The notes: generated by a model from the sequence alone, not told the origin. DNA of 62,858 nt from Candidatus Poribacteria bacterium (GCA_012270865.1 JAAXHL010000052.1:65559-128416); one strand, 5' to 3'. Positions 33,142 to 41,988 are shown, numbered from the stretch's first letter. Translations and numbers: made by a program.

Positions 33142-33894
33142 ATGTTCAGTAAAGTCGCAGTACCGGTGGCGATCTTATTTGCGGTGTTGGGAATATGGGA
33201 AATCAGCGTCCATGTTTTCGATATACCGCGCTACATTCTGCCGCCGCCCTCAAAAATTGTGTTAACCGTGTTCGTGGAATACGAACAATTGCTGAAACAT
33301 ACGCTTGTCACCTTAGAAGAGATGGTTATCGGATTCGTTCTTGCGGTGAGCGTCGGTATCCCGTTAGCGGTGCTGATGTTCGAGTTTCCCGTGCTGGAGA
33401 AAGCGTTCTATCCGTACGTCATCGGTTCACAAACGGTGCCTGTTTTTGCGATTGCGCCGCTGTTAGTGCTGTGGTTCGGTTTCGGGATTGCTTCAAAAGT
33501 GGTTATGGCGGCACTGATCGTATTTTTTGCGATTGTGCTGAATACATTAGACGGTTTGAAGTCCACCGATCCAGACACAGTAAACCTGTTCCGGATTCTT
33601 CGAGCAACTCGGTGGCAGATCCTCTGGAAAGTGCGTATCCCGTCGGCACTGCCGTTCATCTTTTCAGGTGCGAAGATAGGCATATCTATCTCCACAATTG
33701 GGGCGGTCATTGGCGAGTGGGTCGGTGCAAAAGCCGGACTCGGATACCTGATGTTGTATGCGAATGGACAGCTTCAGGTTTCATTGGTATTTGCAGCTAT
33801 TTTTTGTTTAACACTTCTGGGTTTAAGTCTTTTTGGACTGATGACCCTCTTAGAACGGTATGTAATGCCGTGGCGGCATCAGAGAACCCATTAG
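33142..33894 (+). CDS. ABC transporter permease, thiamine-precursor type
   Basis: A 250-residue permease of the SsuC/TauC/ThiX type. Five to six membrane helices are visible. The EAA-like loop is VNLFRILRATRWQILWKVRIPSALPFIFSGAKIG. Because it lies directly behind a TPP riboswitch and before an NMT1-like binding protein, it probably imports a hydroxymethylpyrimidine precursor such as formylaminopyrimidine. The ATP-binding subunit (ThiZ) is missing from the window and must be encoded elsewhere. The start has AAGGA upstream. Confidence 0.88.
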   Translation: MFSKVAVPVAILFAVLGIWEISVHVFDIPRYILPPPSKIVLTVFVEYEQLLKHTLVTLEEMVIGFVLAVSVGIPLAVLMFEFPVLEKAFYPYVIGSQTVPVFAIAPLLVLWFGFGIASKVVMAALIVFFAIVLNTLDGLKSTDPDTVNLFRILRATRWQILWKVRIPSALPFIFSGAKIGISISTIGAVIGEWVGAKAGLGYLMLYANGQLQVSLVFAAIFCLTLLGLSLFGLMTLLERYVMPWRHQRTH

Positions 33895-33921
33895 TCAGAC
33901 TTACCTCTACAAGTGGGTAGG

Positions 33922-33944
33922 ACGGGGTTACAAACCCCGCCTGC
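33922..33944. repeat. GTAG/REP-like hairpin, CGGGGTT stem
   Basis: ACGGGGTTACAAACCCCGCC then TGC, 28 bp after the permease stop, inside the thiamine operon. The arms match those of the copy at 51421-51444. Confidence 0.7.
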
Positions 33945-34012
33945 AGTAGATAGGTTTGTTGTTCTTTAAAGTATCTATTTATCTTTTGTCTCACTATAAA
34001 AAGGAAGATCTC

Positions 34013-35002
34013 ATGAAAACAGCAATTTGCTTAATGTTTCTCATCAGTTGTGGTATACTTTTAACTGGACATATTGACGGCAACGCGGACAGCCATCAAA
34101 AGGCCTCGGAAACGGAAAAGGTTACGTTGCTTCTCGATTGGGCACCGAATATAGATCACGCGCCGCTTTATGTTGCGCAAGAGAATAAGATTTTTGCCAA
34201 ACATGGATTAGAAGTCGAACTCCTCTGGGGTGGCGACCCTGATGCGCCTCTCAAATTGGTGGCGGCGGGGAAATATCCGTTTGCTGTGAGTTACCAACAG
34301 AGCGTGACGATCGCACGGGCGGGTGAAGAAGTATTGCCGGTCAAATCTATCGGTTTACTCGTCGAGCATCCGCTGAATACGATTAGTTTTTTGAAGAAGA
34401 CCGGCATTAAAACGCCAGCAGATTTCAAAGGGAAAAAAATCGGATACACAGTCGCACCGTTGGATGTACTCCTGTTTAATGCTATCGCAGCGAATGCCGG
34501 ATTATCTGAAGATGACTACGAATTGATAAACGTAGGCACGAATATTGTGGCACCGATGTTAAGCGGTCAAATTGATGCTGTCATCGGACCTTTTCGGAAT
34601 TACGAGATTAACTTGTTGAAACTTGAAGGTGCCGAAGCGGGTTATTTTGCACTTGAGAAACACGGTATCCCCGACTATTATGAGTTAGTCATTATTACAA
34701 ACGACGCTTATTTGGAGGAACATCCAGAAACGGCTAAGAAACTGATGACGGCGATTCGGGAAGCCATCCAATTGACGAAAGAGAACCCTGACGATGCGCT
34801 ACAACTGTTTTTCAAAGCCAATCCGGATGCTCATAAAGAATTAGAAGAATTGGCATTCCGGGATACACTTGATGTATTCGCGACGACACAGGTGCAATCG
34901 GCAGAAAAATGGGATGCTTTCGCAAAGTTCGCATACCAAAAAGGGTTGATTTCCAAAACAGTTGAAGCCGAAGATTGTTTCGTCAACATCTTAGAAGAAT
35001 AA
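34013..35002 (+). CDS. NMT1/THI5-like substrate-binding protein
   Basis: 329 residues from the ATG at 34013, which has AAGGAAG upstream; the frame opens 19 codons earlier without support. Signal peptide MKTAICLMFLISCGILLTG; a Cys at residue 13 raises the possibility of a lipoprotein, but no clear lipobox is seen. The NMT1-like fold is marked by VTLLLDWAPNIDHAPLYVAQ and the glycine-rich LWGGDPDAPLKLVAAGKYPFAVSYQQSV. It is expected to bind a pyrimidine precursor of thiamine in the periplasm and deliver it to the permease upstream. Confidence 0.9.
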   Translation: MKTAICLMFLISCGILLTGHIDGNADSHQKASETEKVTLLLDWAPNIDHAPLYVAQENKIFAKHGLEVELLWGGDPDAPLKLVAAGKYPFAVSYQQSVTIARAGEEVLPVKSIGLLVEHPLNTISFLKKTGIKTPADFKGKKIGYTVAPLDVLLFNAIAANAGLSEDDYELINVGTNIVAPMLSGQIDAVIGPFRNYEINLLKLEGAEAGYFALEKHGIPDYYELVIITNDAYLEEHPETAKKLMTAIREAIQLTKENPDDALQLFFKANPDAHKELEELAFRDTLDVFATTQVQSAEKWDAFAKFAYQKGLISKTVEAEDCFVNILEE

Positions 35003-35020
35003 CTGTTTTCGGCTGAATTA

Positions 35021-36160
35021 ATGACACATAAGAAGACTATCATCATCGGTGGTGGCGTGATTGGACTCGGTATCGGGTGGCAGCTTGCGAAATCGGGGGT
35101 TTCCGCCGTCACCATTTACGATCGCGCCGATGTCGGACGTGCCGCCTCCTGGGCAGCCGCGGGTATGCTTGCACCCCTCGCTGAAGCGCACAGCGAAGAG
35201 CCGGAACTCCTCAAACTCGGTTGCCAAAGTTTAGAACGTTATTCGCAATGGGTTACCGAATTAGAGGCAGACGCAGAGATGTCCGTCGGCTATCGGGTGG
35301 AAGGCACACTCATTGTAGGGTTAGAGCCTGACGACACGCACCAACTTCGCCATCTGTACGAGGCACAACGGAATTTAGGACTCGATGTGAACTGGCTGAC
35401 AGGACGGGAGGCGCGTGATATTGAATCGGCACTCTCGCCTCGTGTGACGGCAGCGATTCACTGTGCGAGCGATTACCAAGTTGATAATCGGCTTATGGTA
35501 ACCGCACTGCAGCGCGCCTATCAGCAGCACGGTGGGACATTACACGAAAATAGCACCGTTGAAAGGGTCGTCATTGAAAACGGCATCGCAATCGGTGTTC
35601 AGACACAAGACGGTTTCCAAAACGCTGACCTTGTTATTCTCTCAGCGGGATGTTGGTCGGCACAGATAGCAGGGATTCCAGAGGCGATGATTCCACCGGT
35701 GCGTCCTGTGAAAGGGCAGATGCTGGCACTGCAGATGGAAGAAGGCATCGCCATCAATTCGGTTATCCGTACTGTCAGGGCACGGTATCCGACATCGGTG
35801 TATCTGGTGCCGAGAACTGACGGCAGGCTGGTTATCGGTGCGACGAGCGAAGAGATGGGGTTCGACACGCGTTTGACAGTTGGTGGTATGTTTGAACTGC
35901 TCCGCGGTGCGTGGGAGGCGGTGCCGGGTGTCTATGAATTGCCGATCCTTGAAACATGGGCAGGTTTGCGTCCGGGCAGCAGAGACAACGCACCTATACT
36001 CGGTAAAACACCCGTTGAGAACCTGATATACGCGACGGGTCACTATCGCAACGGTATCTTACTCACACCTATTACGGCTTACGAAGTCGCCAAACTGGTT
36101 CTAACCGGTGAGACTTCAGAGGTCATCGCTCCGTTTCAGTTAGAGCGGTTTTTAAGATAG
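35021..36160 (+). CDS. thiO: Glycine oxidase ThiO
   Basis: A 379-residue FAD-dependent oxidase. The dinucleotide-binding motif is GGGVIGLGIGWQLAKSG at about residues 10-26, and RAASWAAAGMLAP is the flavin-contact segment of ThiO. It oxidises glycine to iminoglyoxylate, the nitrogen and carbon donor for thiazole formation by ThiG. It starts 18 bp after the binding-protein gene and precedes thiS, consistent with aerobic thiazole synthesis. No good Shine-Dalgarno is seen, so coupling to the upstream gene is likely. Confidence 0.93.
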   Translation: MTHKKTIIIGGGVIGLGIGWQLAKSGVSAVTIYDRADVGRAASWAAAGMLAPLAEAHSEEPELLKLGCQSLERYSQWVTELEADAEMSVGYRVEGTLIVGLEPDDTHQLRHLYEAQRNLGLDVNWLTGREARDIESALSPRVTAAIHCASDYQVDNRLMVTALQRAYQQHGGTLHENSTVERVVIENGIAIGVQTQDGFQNADLVILSAGCWSAQIAGIPEAMIPPVRPVKGQMLALQMEEGIAINSVIRTVRARYPTSVYLVPRTDGRLVIGATSEEMGFDTRLTVGGMFELLRGAWEAVPGVYELPILETWAGLRPGSRDNAPILGKTPVENLIYATGHYRNGILLTPITAYEVAKLVLTGETSEVIAPFQLERFLR

Positions 36161-36211
36161 TACTTCATCTCCTTTGAGTTTTAGAGTGGACTTGTGATTG
36201 ATGTCCTCAAC

Positions 36212-36264
36212 GGGCAATAATGCACGTCGCATTTGGGCGTGTACGCCGCAAAATTGCCCTACTA
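36212..36264. repeat. REP-like composite hairpin upstream of thiS
   Basis: Outer arms GGGCAAT/ATTGCCC followed by TAC, with an inner imperfect pairing around GCACGTCGCATTTGGGCGTG. The frame opens through it but the thiS start lies after it. Confidence 0.5.
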
Positions 36265-36282
36265 CGAACTGAGCTTAAAAAT

Positions 36283-36489
36283 ATGAAAATACGCGTGAAT
36301 GGCGAAGAGAAAGAGGTTCGCCTCAGTATAAATGTTTACGATCTGCTCGTCGCTTTAGAACTGGAGCCGGTGCAGGCAGGCATCGCTGTTGCTGTGGATC
36401 GGGAGGTGATTCCGAAAGCACGGTGGCAGGAGACGGAACTCCGTGAAAATAGCGACGTAGAGATTATCCGTGCTGTCCAAGGCGGTTAG
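36283..36489 (+). CDS. thiS: Sulfur carrier protein ThiS
   Basis: A 68-residue ubiquitin-like carrier starting MKIRVNGEEKEV and ending in the obligatory Gly-Gly (AVQGG). The terminal glycine is thiocarboxylated and donates sulfur to ThiG. A longer frame begins at 36220 inside a REP-like hairpin and is not a plausible start. Lies between thiO and the toxin-antitoxin pair. The adenylating enzyme ThiF is not in the window. Confidence 0.93.
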   Translation: MKIRVNGEEKEVRLSINVYDLLVALELEPVQAGIAVAVDREVIPKARWQETELRENSDVEIIRAVQGG

Positions 36490-36523
36490 TGGTTGTAAGG
36501 TGTATTGAGATTTCGGAAAGCGG

Positions 36524-36553
36524 TTGATAAAGAGGCTTGTCATCTGCTATACT
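36524..36553 (+). promoter_or_regulatory. Promoter-like site for the MNT/HepT pair
   Basis: TTGATA (36524-36529) and TATACT (36548-36553) with an 18-bp spacer, about 40 bp before the HepT-like start codon. It suggests that the toxin-antitoxin genes have their own transcript although they sit within the thiamine operon. Confidence 0.45.
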
Positions 36554-36593
36554 AATTGAAAAAGCACAAGGATAGACGTGTAGGCACCATACA

Positions 36594-37007
36594 ATGCAAA
36601 GCCAAGAGACTCGCTGGATTCAACGCGCAAATAGTTTTGAGAGGGCTTTAGGTCGATTAAGGGCGGCTGTCAAACTTGCGGAACAACGGGAACTTTCAGA
36701 CTTAGAAGCACAAGGGTTTGAATACACGCACGAACTCGCTTGGAAAACTCTGAAAAATTTCCTCGAAACGCAAGGGACAGCGAATCTCTACGGTTCGCGG
36801 GACACGACTCGGGTCGCTTTCAGGAATGGACTGATTGAAAATGGTGAAATCTGGATGGATATGGTTGACAAACGCAATCTAACTTCGCATACCTACGACG
36901 AAGAGACCGCAGCGCAGGTCGTTACGACTATCCGCAATGCTTACTTTGCTGAATTTGAGAGATTGCTTGCAAGATTGCAGCAACTGAAATCGGAAGGAAA
37001 CCTTTAA
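36594..37007 (+). CDS. HepT-like (HI0074-type) HEPN toxin
   Basis: A 137-residue helical protein of the nucleotidyltransferase substrate-binding (HI0074/HepT) family. The HEPN ribonuclease motif RX4HXY is intact as RNLTSHTY at residues 94-101. In characterised pairs HepT is an RNase toxin that MntA inactivates by adding AMP residues to the Tyr of this motif. The stop codon lies two bases before the partner's ATG. The pair sits between thiS and thiG, interrupting the thiamine operon. Confidence 0.88.
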   Translation: MQSQETRWIQRANSFERALGRLRAAVKLAEQRELSDLEAQGFEYTHELAWKTLKNFLETQGTANLYGSRDTTRVAFRNGLIENGEIWMDMVDKRNLTSHTYDEETAAQVVTTIRNAYFAEFERLLARLQQLKSEGNL

Positions 37008-37009
37008 AG

Positions 37010-37315
37010 ATGCAATACGGTTTGTCTGCTCAGACAGTTCAGAAAATTCACGATGTCTTTGTCCGATACCCACAGGTAGAGGAAGCCGTGTTATACGGGT
37101 CTCGTGCCAGAGGTGACTATAAAAACGGGTCTGACATCGATCTGACGCTTCGCGGTAGCGATGCGTTGACGCATACTGTCCTTTCTCGTATTGCAAATGA
37201 TCTCGACGACCAACTCCTGCCTTATACGATTGATCTGTCTATTTTCGAGAATATCCGTAACCCTGAGATGGTTGAGCAGATTAAACGTGTCGGCGTGGCG
37301 TTCTACAAAAAATAA
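37010..37315 (+). CDS. MntA-like minimal nucleotidyltransferase antitoxin
   Basis: A 101-residue minimal nucleotidyltransferase. The GSX10DXD motif is complete: GSRARGDYKNGSDID, with Gly-Ser at 30-31 and Asp at 42 and 44. The C-terminal Asp lies in LPYTIDLSIF. It is expected to AMPylate and silence the HepT-like toxin just upstream. GGAA within the toxin's last codons acts as ribosome site, so translation is coupled. Followed by a CAGTTA repeat that separates the pair from thiG. Confidence 0.9.
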   Translation: MQYGLSAQTVQKIHDVFVRYPQVEEAVLYGSRARGDYKNGSDIDLTLRGSDALTHTVLSRIANDLDDQLLPYTIDLSIFENIRNPEMVEQIKRVGVAFYKK

Positions 37316-37420
37316 GAATAGCCGTCAGCAGTCAGCGGTCAGTAAAGAGGGGTTTAGTGAATCAAACATCTCTGGTAACTGCCGGTCGAAAGCCGACGAT
37401 TTCCGACAGCCATTGACGTA
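37316..37420. repeat. CAGTTA-family repeat between mntA-like and thiG
   Basis: TAGCCGTCAGCAGTCAGCGG, then AAAGAGG, then GGTAACTGCCGGTCGAAAGCC and CGACAGCC. The repeat begins at the stop codon of the mntA-like gene. Confidence 0.7.
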
Positions 37421-37434
37421 CAAAGAACCCCAAA

Positions 37435-38205
37435 ATGCAAGAATTCAAAATCGCAGACCAAACTTATACATCAAGACTGCTGATTGGAACGGCGGGATAC
37501 CCGAATTTCCACATCATGACAGAATCTATCGCCGCGAGCGGTGCTGAAATTGCGACGGTGTCAATGCGTCGTGTGAAATGGACGGATTCCTCTGGCGAAA
37601 ACCTGTTCGCGCTGCTTCGTGAACGCGGTATGACGATTCTGCCGAATACCGCGGGGTGTTTCACAGCGAAGGACGCTATTCTGACTGCGAACCTTGCACG
37701 CGAAGCACTTGAGACCTCGCTTATCAAGCTCGAAGTTATTGGGAACGAAGCGACACTGTTCCCAGATGTGGAGCAGCTGCTCAGTGCGGCGGAAACACTT
37801 GTGAAAGACGGCTTCACCGTGCTACCGTATTGTAACGACGATCCGATTACGTGTAAGAAATTAGAAGACCTCGGTTGTGCAGCGGTGATGCCGTTGGGAG
37901 CACCGATCGGTTCTGGGATGGGAATCCGCAACCCTTATAACATTCAGATTATCCGCGATCTTGTGGAGGTGCCGCTTATTGTAGATGCCGGGGTGGGGAC
38001 AGCATCAGACGCAGCGATTGCGATGGAGTTAGGGTGTGATGGTGTTTTGCTGAATACAGCCGTTGCGAAGGCGCATCGTCCGGTGCTGATGGCGGAGGCG
38101 ATGAAAAAAGCGGTTGAAGCGGGTAGGGCAGCGTTTTTAGCGGGACGGATTCCTCGGAAACTCTATGCGACGGCTTCAAGCCCACAAACAGGGATAATTG
38201 AATAG
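37435..38205 (+). CDS. thiG: Thiazole synthase ThiG
   Basis: A 256-residue TIM-barrel enzyme. [21 protein letters not shown] is the ThiG start. The Schiff-base lysine is expected in [23 protein letters not shown] and [31 protein letters not shown] match the phosphate-binding end. It joins deoxyxylulose phosphate, the ThiO product and ThiS thiocarboxylate to make the thiazole of thiamine. It is separated from thiS by the toxin-antitoxin pair and a dispersed repeat. Whether it is still served by the riboswitch-controlled transcript is uncertain. Confidence 0.94.
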   Translation: MQEFKIADQTYTSRLLIGTAGYPNFHIMTESIAASGAEIATVSMRRVKWTDSSGENLFALLRERGMTILPNTAGCFTAKDAILTANLAREALETSLIKLEVIGNEATLFPDVEQLLSAAETLVKDGFTVLPYCNDDPITCKKLEDLGCAAVMPLGAPIGSGMGIRNPYNIQIIRDLVEVPLIVDAGVGTASDAAIAMELGCDGVLLNTAVAKAHRPVLMAEAMKKAVEAGRAAFLAGRIPRKLYATASSPQTGIIE

Positions 38206-38245
38206 CGATAAGTTTTATTTTTTTGAAAAAGATTAGAGACATTGA

Positions 38246-38731
38246 GTGAACACACTTCTTCATAACTGGAAAATTTACCTTGATACGTGCTGTTTGAATC
38301 GTCCATTTAATGATCAGACGCAGACTCGAATTCGTCGAGAGACTGAAGCTATCCAGACTCTCCTCAAGTACTGTTTCACAGAACAATGGCTCTGGATCAC
38401 GAGTGATGTATTGATTCTTGAAGTCAACAACACCCCCAATCAAATCCAACGCAATTACATGAACGCTCAGTTGGATCGTGCGTACCAGAACGTTTCGGTC
38501 GGTGCCATTGAAAATACGAGAGGCCAAGAGCTTGAAGCCTTTGGATTTAAATGGTTTGATGCCTTGCATCTTGCCTGTGCAGAGAGCAGCAAGGTTGATG
38601 TCTTTCTCACAACAGACGATAGGTTGATCAGGAGAGCTAACCGCATCAGGGCACTCCTTCAAGTTCGCGTCAAAAACCCTTATATCTGGTTACAGGAGGA
38701 GATTAGAGATGAACGTAATAGAGATGACTAA
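38246..38731 (+). CDS. PIN-domain toxin-like protein
   Basis: A 161-residue PIN-domain protein starting with GTG. The acidic residues expected for metal binding lie in IYLDTCCLNRPF (Asp 13), in a Glu of SDVLILEVNN, in the FDALHLACAE segment, and in FLTTDDRLIRRA. PIN proteins of this CCLNRPFDD type are single-strand ribonucleases usually paired with a small antitoxin. It overlaps the next gene by about 23 bp, so translation is coupled. The start has only a weak ribosome site. Confidence 0.85.
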   Translation: MNTLLHNWKIYLDTCCLNRPFNDQTQTRIRRETEAIQTLLKYCFTEQWLWITSDVLILEVNNTPNQIQRNYMNAQLDRAYQNVSVGAIENTRGQELEAFGFKWFDALHLACAESSKVDVFLTTDDRLIRRANRIRALLQVRVKNPYIWLQEEIRDERNRDD

Positions 38732-39206
38732 TATTGAGTTTTTTGAACTCGGTATTGCAACGCTTTTGGAGAAACTCGGTCCAGCTGGCGTGTCTCGGTT
38801 CCTCAGACAGTGCGAACCAGGTACAGGCGATTATACGGTTGAGCGGCATGAATGGCTGGATAAAATTGATAGGGAAACGGGCCTGAAAGAAATCAAAAAG
38901 ATTCAAAACGCGCGCGCGGCAGGCAAGTTGGATCGAAAATTCGCATCCCTTGCGAAGGAAGTTCTTGCTGGAGAGAGAAAACTGCTGCCAAAAACGGTTC
39001 AGAAGCTGACAGATATGGAACTTTATGAACTTGCAGTGGAAATTCTGGCAGAGAAACTTACCCCCGGTGGGCTGATCGGCTTCTTTTTGCAGTGTAACCC
39101 GGTAACAAGTGACTGCTCTGTCAATCGGCATACATGGCTGGATAAACTTGAGAAGGGAAGGGTTTTTCAGGATATCCATGCAAGCGAAAAAACACAACAA
39201 TTATAA
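38709..39206 (+). CDS. Duplicated antitoxin-like protein
   Basis: 165 residues consisting of two related modules. Residues about 6-52 (MTNIEFFELGIATLLEKLGP ... VERHEWLDKI) and about 100-148 (LTDMELYELAVEILAEKLTP ... VNRHTWLDKL) share the same pattern of (E/A)xLxEKLxPxGxxxFxxQCxPxTxDxxVxRHxWLDK. A lysine-rich linker joins them. Single-module versions are, as I recall, typical antitoxins encoded beside PIN toxins. Here a fused tandem copy would give one polypeptide with two toxin- or DNA-binding units. A strong AGGAGGAG site precedes the start. The gene overlaps the PIN gene. Confidence 0.75.
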   Translation: MNVIEMTNIEFFELGIATLLEKLGPAGVSRFLRQCEPGTGDYTVERHEWLDKIDRETGLKEIKKIQNARAAGKLDRKFASLAKEVLAGERKLLPKTVQKLTDMELYELAVEILAEKLTPGGLIGFFLQCNPVTSDCSVNRHTWLDKLEKGRVFQDIHASEKTQQL

Positions 39207-39222
39207 GGACAAATAAAAAATA

Positions 39223-40428
39223 ATGAAGAAAGAAATTTTCTTTTTCGGGTTATGTTTTCTCACCTTTATACATCTGGGCGCGAGTCCTCTCTGGGCGCAA
39301 CTTCAGACAGAATTCGGACAGAGCCTGTTTGAAAAAGAGACCGAAACGCCCGAAACGGAGCCAGCAGAACTGACCGTCAACGCTCACATCTCTAATACGT
39401 TCAACAATCATATTGAACTCGGTTTGAGTGTCGATCCCTACACGAGTAGCCTTGCGGGAAAAGACGATCCGCAACTTTCAGGTTTGATTAGTCGATTCGG
39501 TATCAATCTGAGCGGCGATTTACCGGTTGTCGATAAACTCCGATTCAAACTACAATATACGCCACAAGTTGAAAACTACACTGGTGCCGAAGGCAAACTC
39601 AGCGAATTCAACGCGTTTAGCAACGCGTTATCGACTGAGCTTCGTTTCCAACCGGATGCGAGTCTACCGTCTATTGTCGCTTCATATCAGGGGCAGCACC
39701 TCCTGCGAACCTCAAATGTCTATAATAATATGGAGCATCAATTCGGTTTCCGGTTCGGACGTGTGTTGGAATACACTTTTCGCCTGCACCGGTTCGACGA
39801 TGAAGAAACGCGAAGAGAGGATTTCCTACTTATCGGTTCTAACACCCATAACACGACAGCGCGCTTGCAGTTCGGAATCCTTAAACAGATGCTCGCTAAA
39901 CTGGAATACGGATTAGAACATAGCAGTTATCAGACGAATTTGAACAACCTCATCTTAGGTGTAACCGGACTTGAGGATAACGAACGCCGAACCGATTTGC
40001 GACATATCGGTTCTGCAAAGTTGATACAAGTTGCGACCGAACAACTCATGTTTCAGGAAGAGGTTAATCTATTTCTGAACCGTTCAAATGTCGATTTCTT
40101 TAACTTCGTTAGTACGGAGGTTGCGGCGAGTACGTTTTACAGAATTGAGACGGGACGCTGGCTCCGACTTCGGCTTTCGAGAGTGTGGATAGACTTTGAT
40201 GGCAGACAGATTCTCGACGAAACAGGAATTGTTAGGGAAGGTGCCCCAGAGCGTAGTGATAGACAGATAGGGGCAAATATCCAACTGAATTGGGAATTCA
40301 ACCAACATCTAACACTCAACGCCGATTATCAGGTCACCCAAAACCAAACGAACGAAATGGATCCGTTCCTCGATTTCCTCAACTATACACATACCATCGC
40401 GACAGTCACGCTCCGCGGAGCGTATTGA
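39223..40428 (+). CDS. Outer membrane beta-barrel protein, unknown
   Basis: 401 residues with a signal peptide (KKEIFFFGLCFLTFIHLGA to LWAQ). The mature part is rich in alternating hydrophobic/polar strands: DKLRFKLQYTPQVENYTG, YRIETGRWLRLRLSRVWIDF and NQHLTLNADYQVTQNQ. It ends in aromatic HTIATVTLRGAY, the kind of terminal strand recognised by BAM. It looks like an outer membrane barrel of about 16 strands with no TonB or plug domain. No named family is recognised. Lies 16 bp after the antitoxin-like gene but is probably independent of it. Confidence 0.75.
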   Translation: MKKEIFFFGLCFLTFIHLGASPLWAQLQTEFGQSLFEKETETPETEPAELTVNAHISNTFNNHIELGLSVDPYTSSLAGKDDPQLSGLISRFGINLSGDLPVVDKLRFKLQYTPQVENYTGAEGKLSEFNAFSNALSTELRFQPDASLPSIVASYQGQHLLRTSNVYNNMEHQFGFRFGRVLEYTFRLHRFDDEETRREDFLLIGSNTHNTTARLQFGILKQMLAKLEYGLEHSSYQTNLNNLILGVTGLEDNERRTDLRHIGSAKLIQVATEQLMFQEEVNLFLNRSNVDFFNFVSTEVAASTFYRIETGRWLRLRLSRVWIDFDGRQILDETGIVREGAPERSDRQIGANIQLNWEFNQHLTLNADYQVTQNQTNEMDPFLDFLNYTHTIATVTLRGAY

Positions 40429-40449
40429 AGGCGCACTCAAATTCCGTTC

Positions 40450-41988
40450 TCAGCGTGCTGTACGCTTCCCCTGATAGAGTTTCAACTTCCCTTCGGATGC
40501 GATCAGTGTATAGCACGCCTCAATCGCCTCGGTGACAATAGGCTCGTCCGGTGTGTCCCACAACAGTAGATAATCCACATTATCCGCATAATCGCAGAGG
40601 TCTATCCGTTCCGGCTGCCAGTGGACGACCTGGACCCATTCTTTTTCGTCTAATGGCGTTTCAAAATCGGCGTTGAAACGGACGGGAAAGTAGTCGAACT
40701 GTATCTCATAGTTCCCAAGGTTGATACAGCCGTTGTCAAGACAGTAGTAATTCGCGGCGTTGACAAAGATACCGACGCGTTCAGAGCTGCCCGACGGATC
40801 GGAATAGATCGGGAGAATCACACTATTTTTCTCAACACGTTCTACAAAGGCGTTGAACTCGCGGATCTCAGTATTGAGTCCCTTGAACAGGACACCGATA
40901 TAGACGAGGTTAACGAGCGCGAACAACGTGACGACTGCGGTAAATGCGCGTCTCCACTGGATATTGTCAAACTCACGAAACCATGCTAAGATGGCAAGGG
41001 TGGCTAAAATAGCGAGCCTGTCATTGACCCAACCCCCAGGACCGATAGCATTTGGCAGGATAAAATAGAGTCCGAGCAGTACTATAGCGAGGTAGAGAAA
41101 CGCTTTCTGTCCGGGGTGTTCCGCTGTAGTGTTTCTCCTATTCTGCCAGATAGTTGCAACGACGAGAAATAGGAAAAGAACAGATACAGCAATAGAAATC
41201 CAATTGGGTGGTCCAGCGTAGGCGACAAGCACGTACATACCGATGAGGTTAGCGAACAGTTCTCCGACCCGTCCAAGTCCAAATTCAGGCGGTCCGCCTG
41301 CGAGTAAATCAGAGGTCGGAAGGTAGACGATGAGTAGGACAGCTGCGGGTAAGAGGTAGCATCCTGTCATAAGGATTCGCTTGAAGTTTTGCTTGAAATA
41401 GAAAACTGCCAGCAACGCAATAGAAAATAAGATGAACGCGTAAGAGATCAGGTGGGCAAAGTAGGTGATAATGATAAGCAGGTTTAGCAGAACGATACGT
41501 TTGACGTTCATCTCATCTTTATGTTTCCACCAATAGCCGAGTGCGAGGAAAAACAGGGGTACACTGACAGCAAAGTTGTAGAATCCCATCAATAAGAGGT
41601 AATTGTAGATAAAGGTGAAACTGAGTATGACGAGTGCGTGTCGATCGTGTTGGACAGCATTCAGGAAATAATAGATTGCGAGCGGGAACAGAATAACGTA
41701 GAGACTCAGGAAAATCTTCTCAGCGATCAGTGCCGGAAAGACGAACATCAGCACCGCCAACGAGGCGTGAGAAAACCAGTTCGGAAACGGGTACCAGTTG
41801 ATTTCATAAGAGTCGCGAAACTGATATTCGGGGTTGTTGTATTCTGTCAAGATTTGTGAGTTATAGACGTGGCTCACACCGTCTTGCGTCGGAAAATACG
41901 AAAACAGCCATATCGGTAATAGATAAGCGACGATTAACACACCGATTAACAGCGACCACTTTGTATCGAAACGAGAGAAAAACGCCAT
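40450..41988 (-). CDS. GT-C-like polytopic membrane protein
   Basis: 512 residues from the ATG at 41988, which has AAGGA seven bases upstream; a 21-codon N-terminal extension has no support. About eleven hydrophobic helices are present. After helix 1 comes TQDGVSHVYNSQILTEY, with an acidic residue in the first large loop as in GT-C glycosyltransferases. The last about 130 residues form a soluble domain (VGIFVNAANYYCLDNGCINLGNYEIQFDYFPVRFN ... YLLLWDTPDEPI). Probably a polyprenyl-sugar-dependent transferase or a mannosyltransferase-like protein. The acceptor is unknown. Stands alone, convergent with the barrel gene. Confidence 0.75.
   Translation of the reverse strand: MAFFSRFDTKWSLLIGVLIVAYLLPIWLFSYFPTQDGVSHVYNSQILTEYNNPEYQFRDSYEINWYPFPNWFSHASLAVLMFVFPALIAEKIFLSLYVILFPLAIYYFLNAVQHDRHALVILSFTFIYNYLLLMGFYNFAVSVPLFFLALGYWWKHKDEMNVKRIVLLNLLIIITYFAHLISYAFILFSIALLAVFYFKQNFKRILMTGCYLLPAAVLLIVYLPTSDLLAGGPPEFGLGRVGELFANLIGMYVLVAYAGPPNWISIAVSVLFLFLVVATIWQNRRNTTAEHPGQKAFLYLAIVLLGLYFILPNAIGPGGWVNDRLAILATLAILAWFREFDNIQWRRAFTAVVTLFALVNLVYIGVLFKGLNTEIREFNAFVERVEKNSVILPIYSDPSGSSERVGIFVNAANYYCLDNGCINLGNYEIQFDYFPVRFNADFETPLDEKEWVQVVHWQPERIDLCDYADNVDYLLLWDTPDEPIVTEAIEACYTLIASEGKLKLYQGKRTAR

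Noticed and set aside
36220..36489. Longer ThiS start at 36220
   Set aside because: The extension is read through a REP-like hairpin; ThiS proteins start at the MKIRVNG position and have about 65-70 residues.
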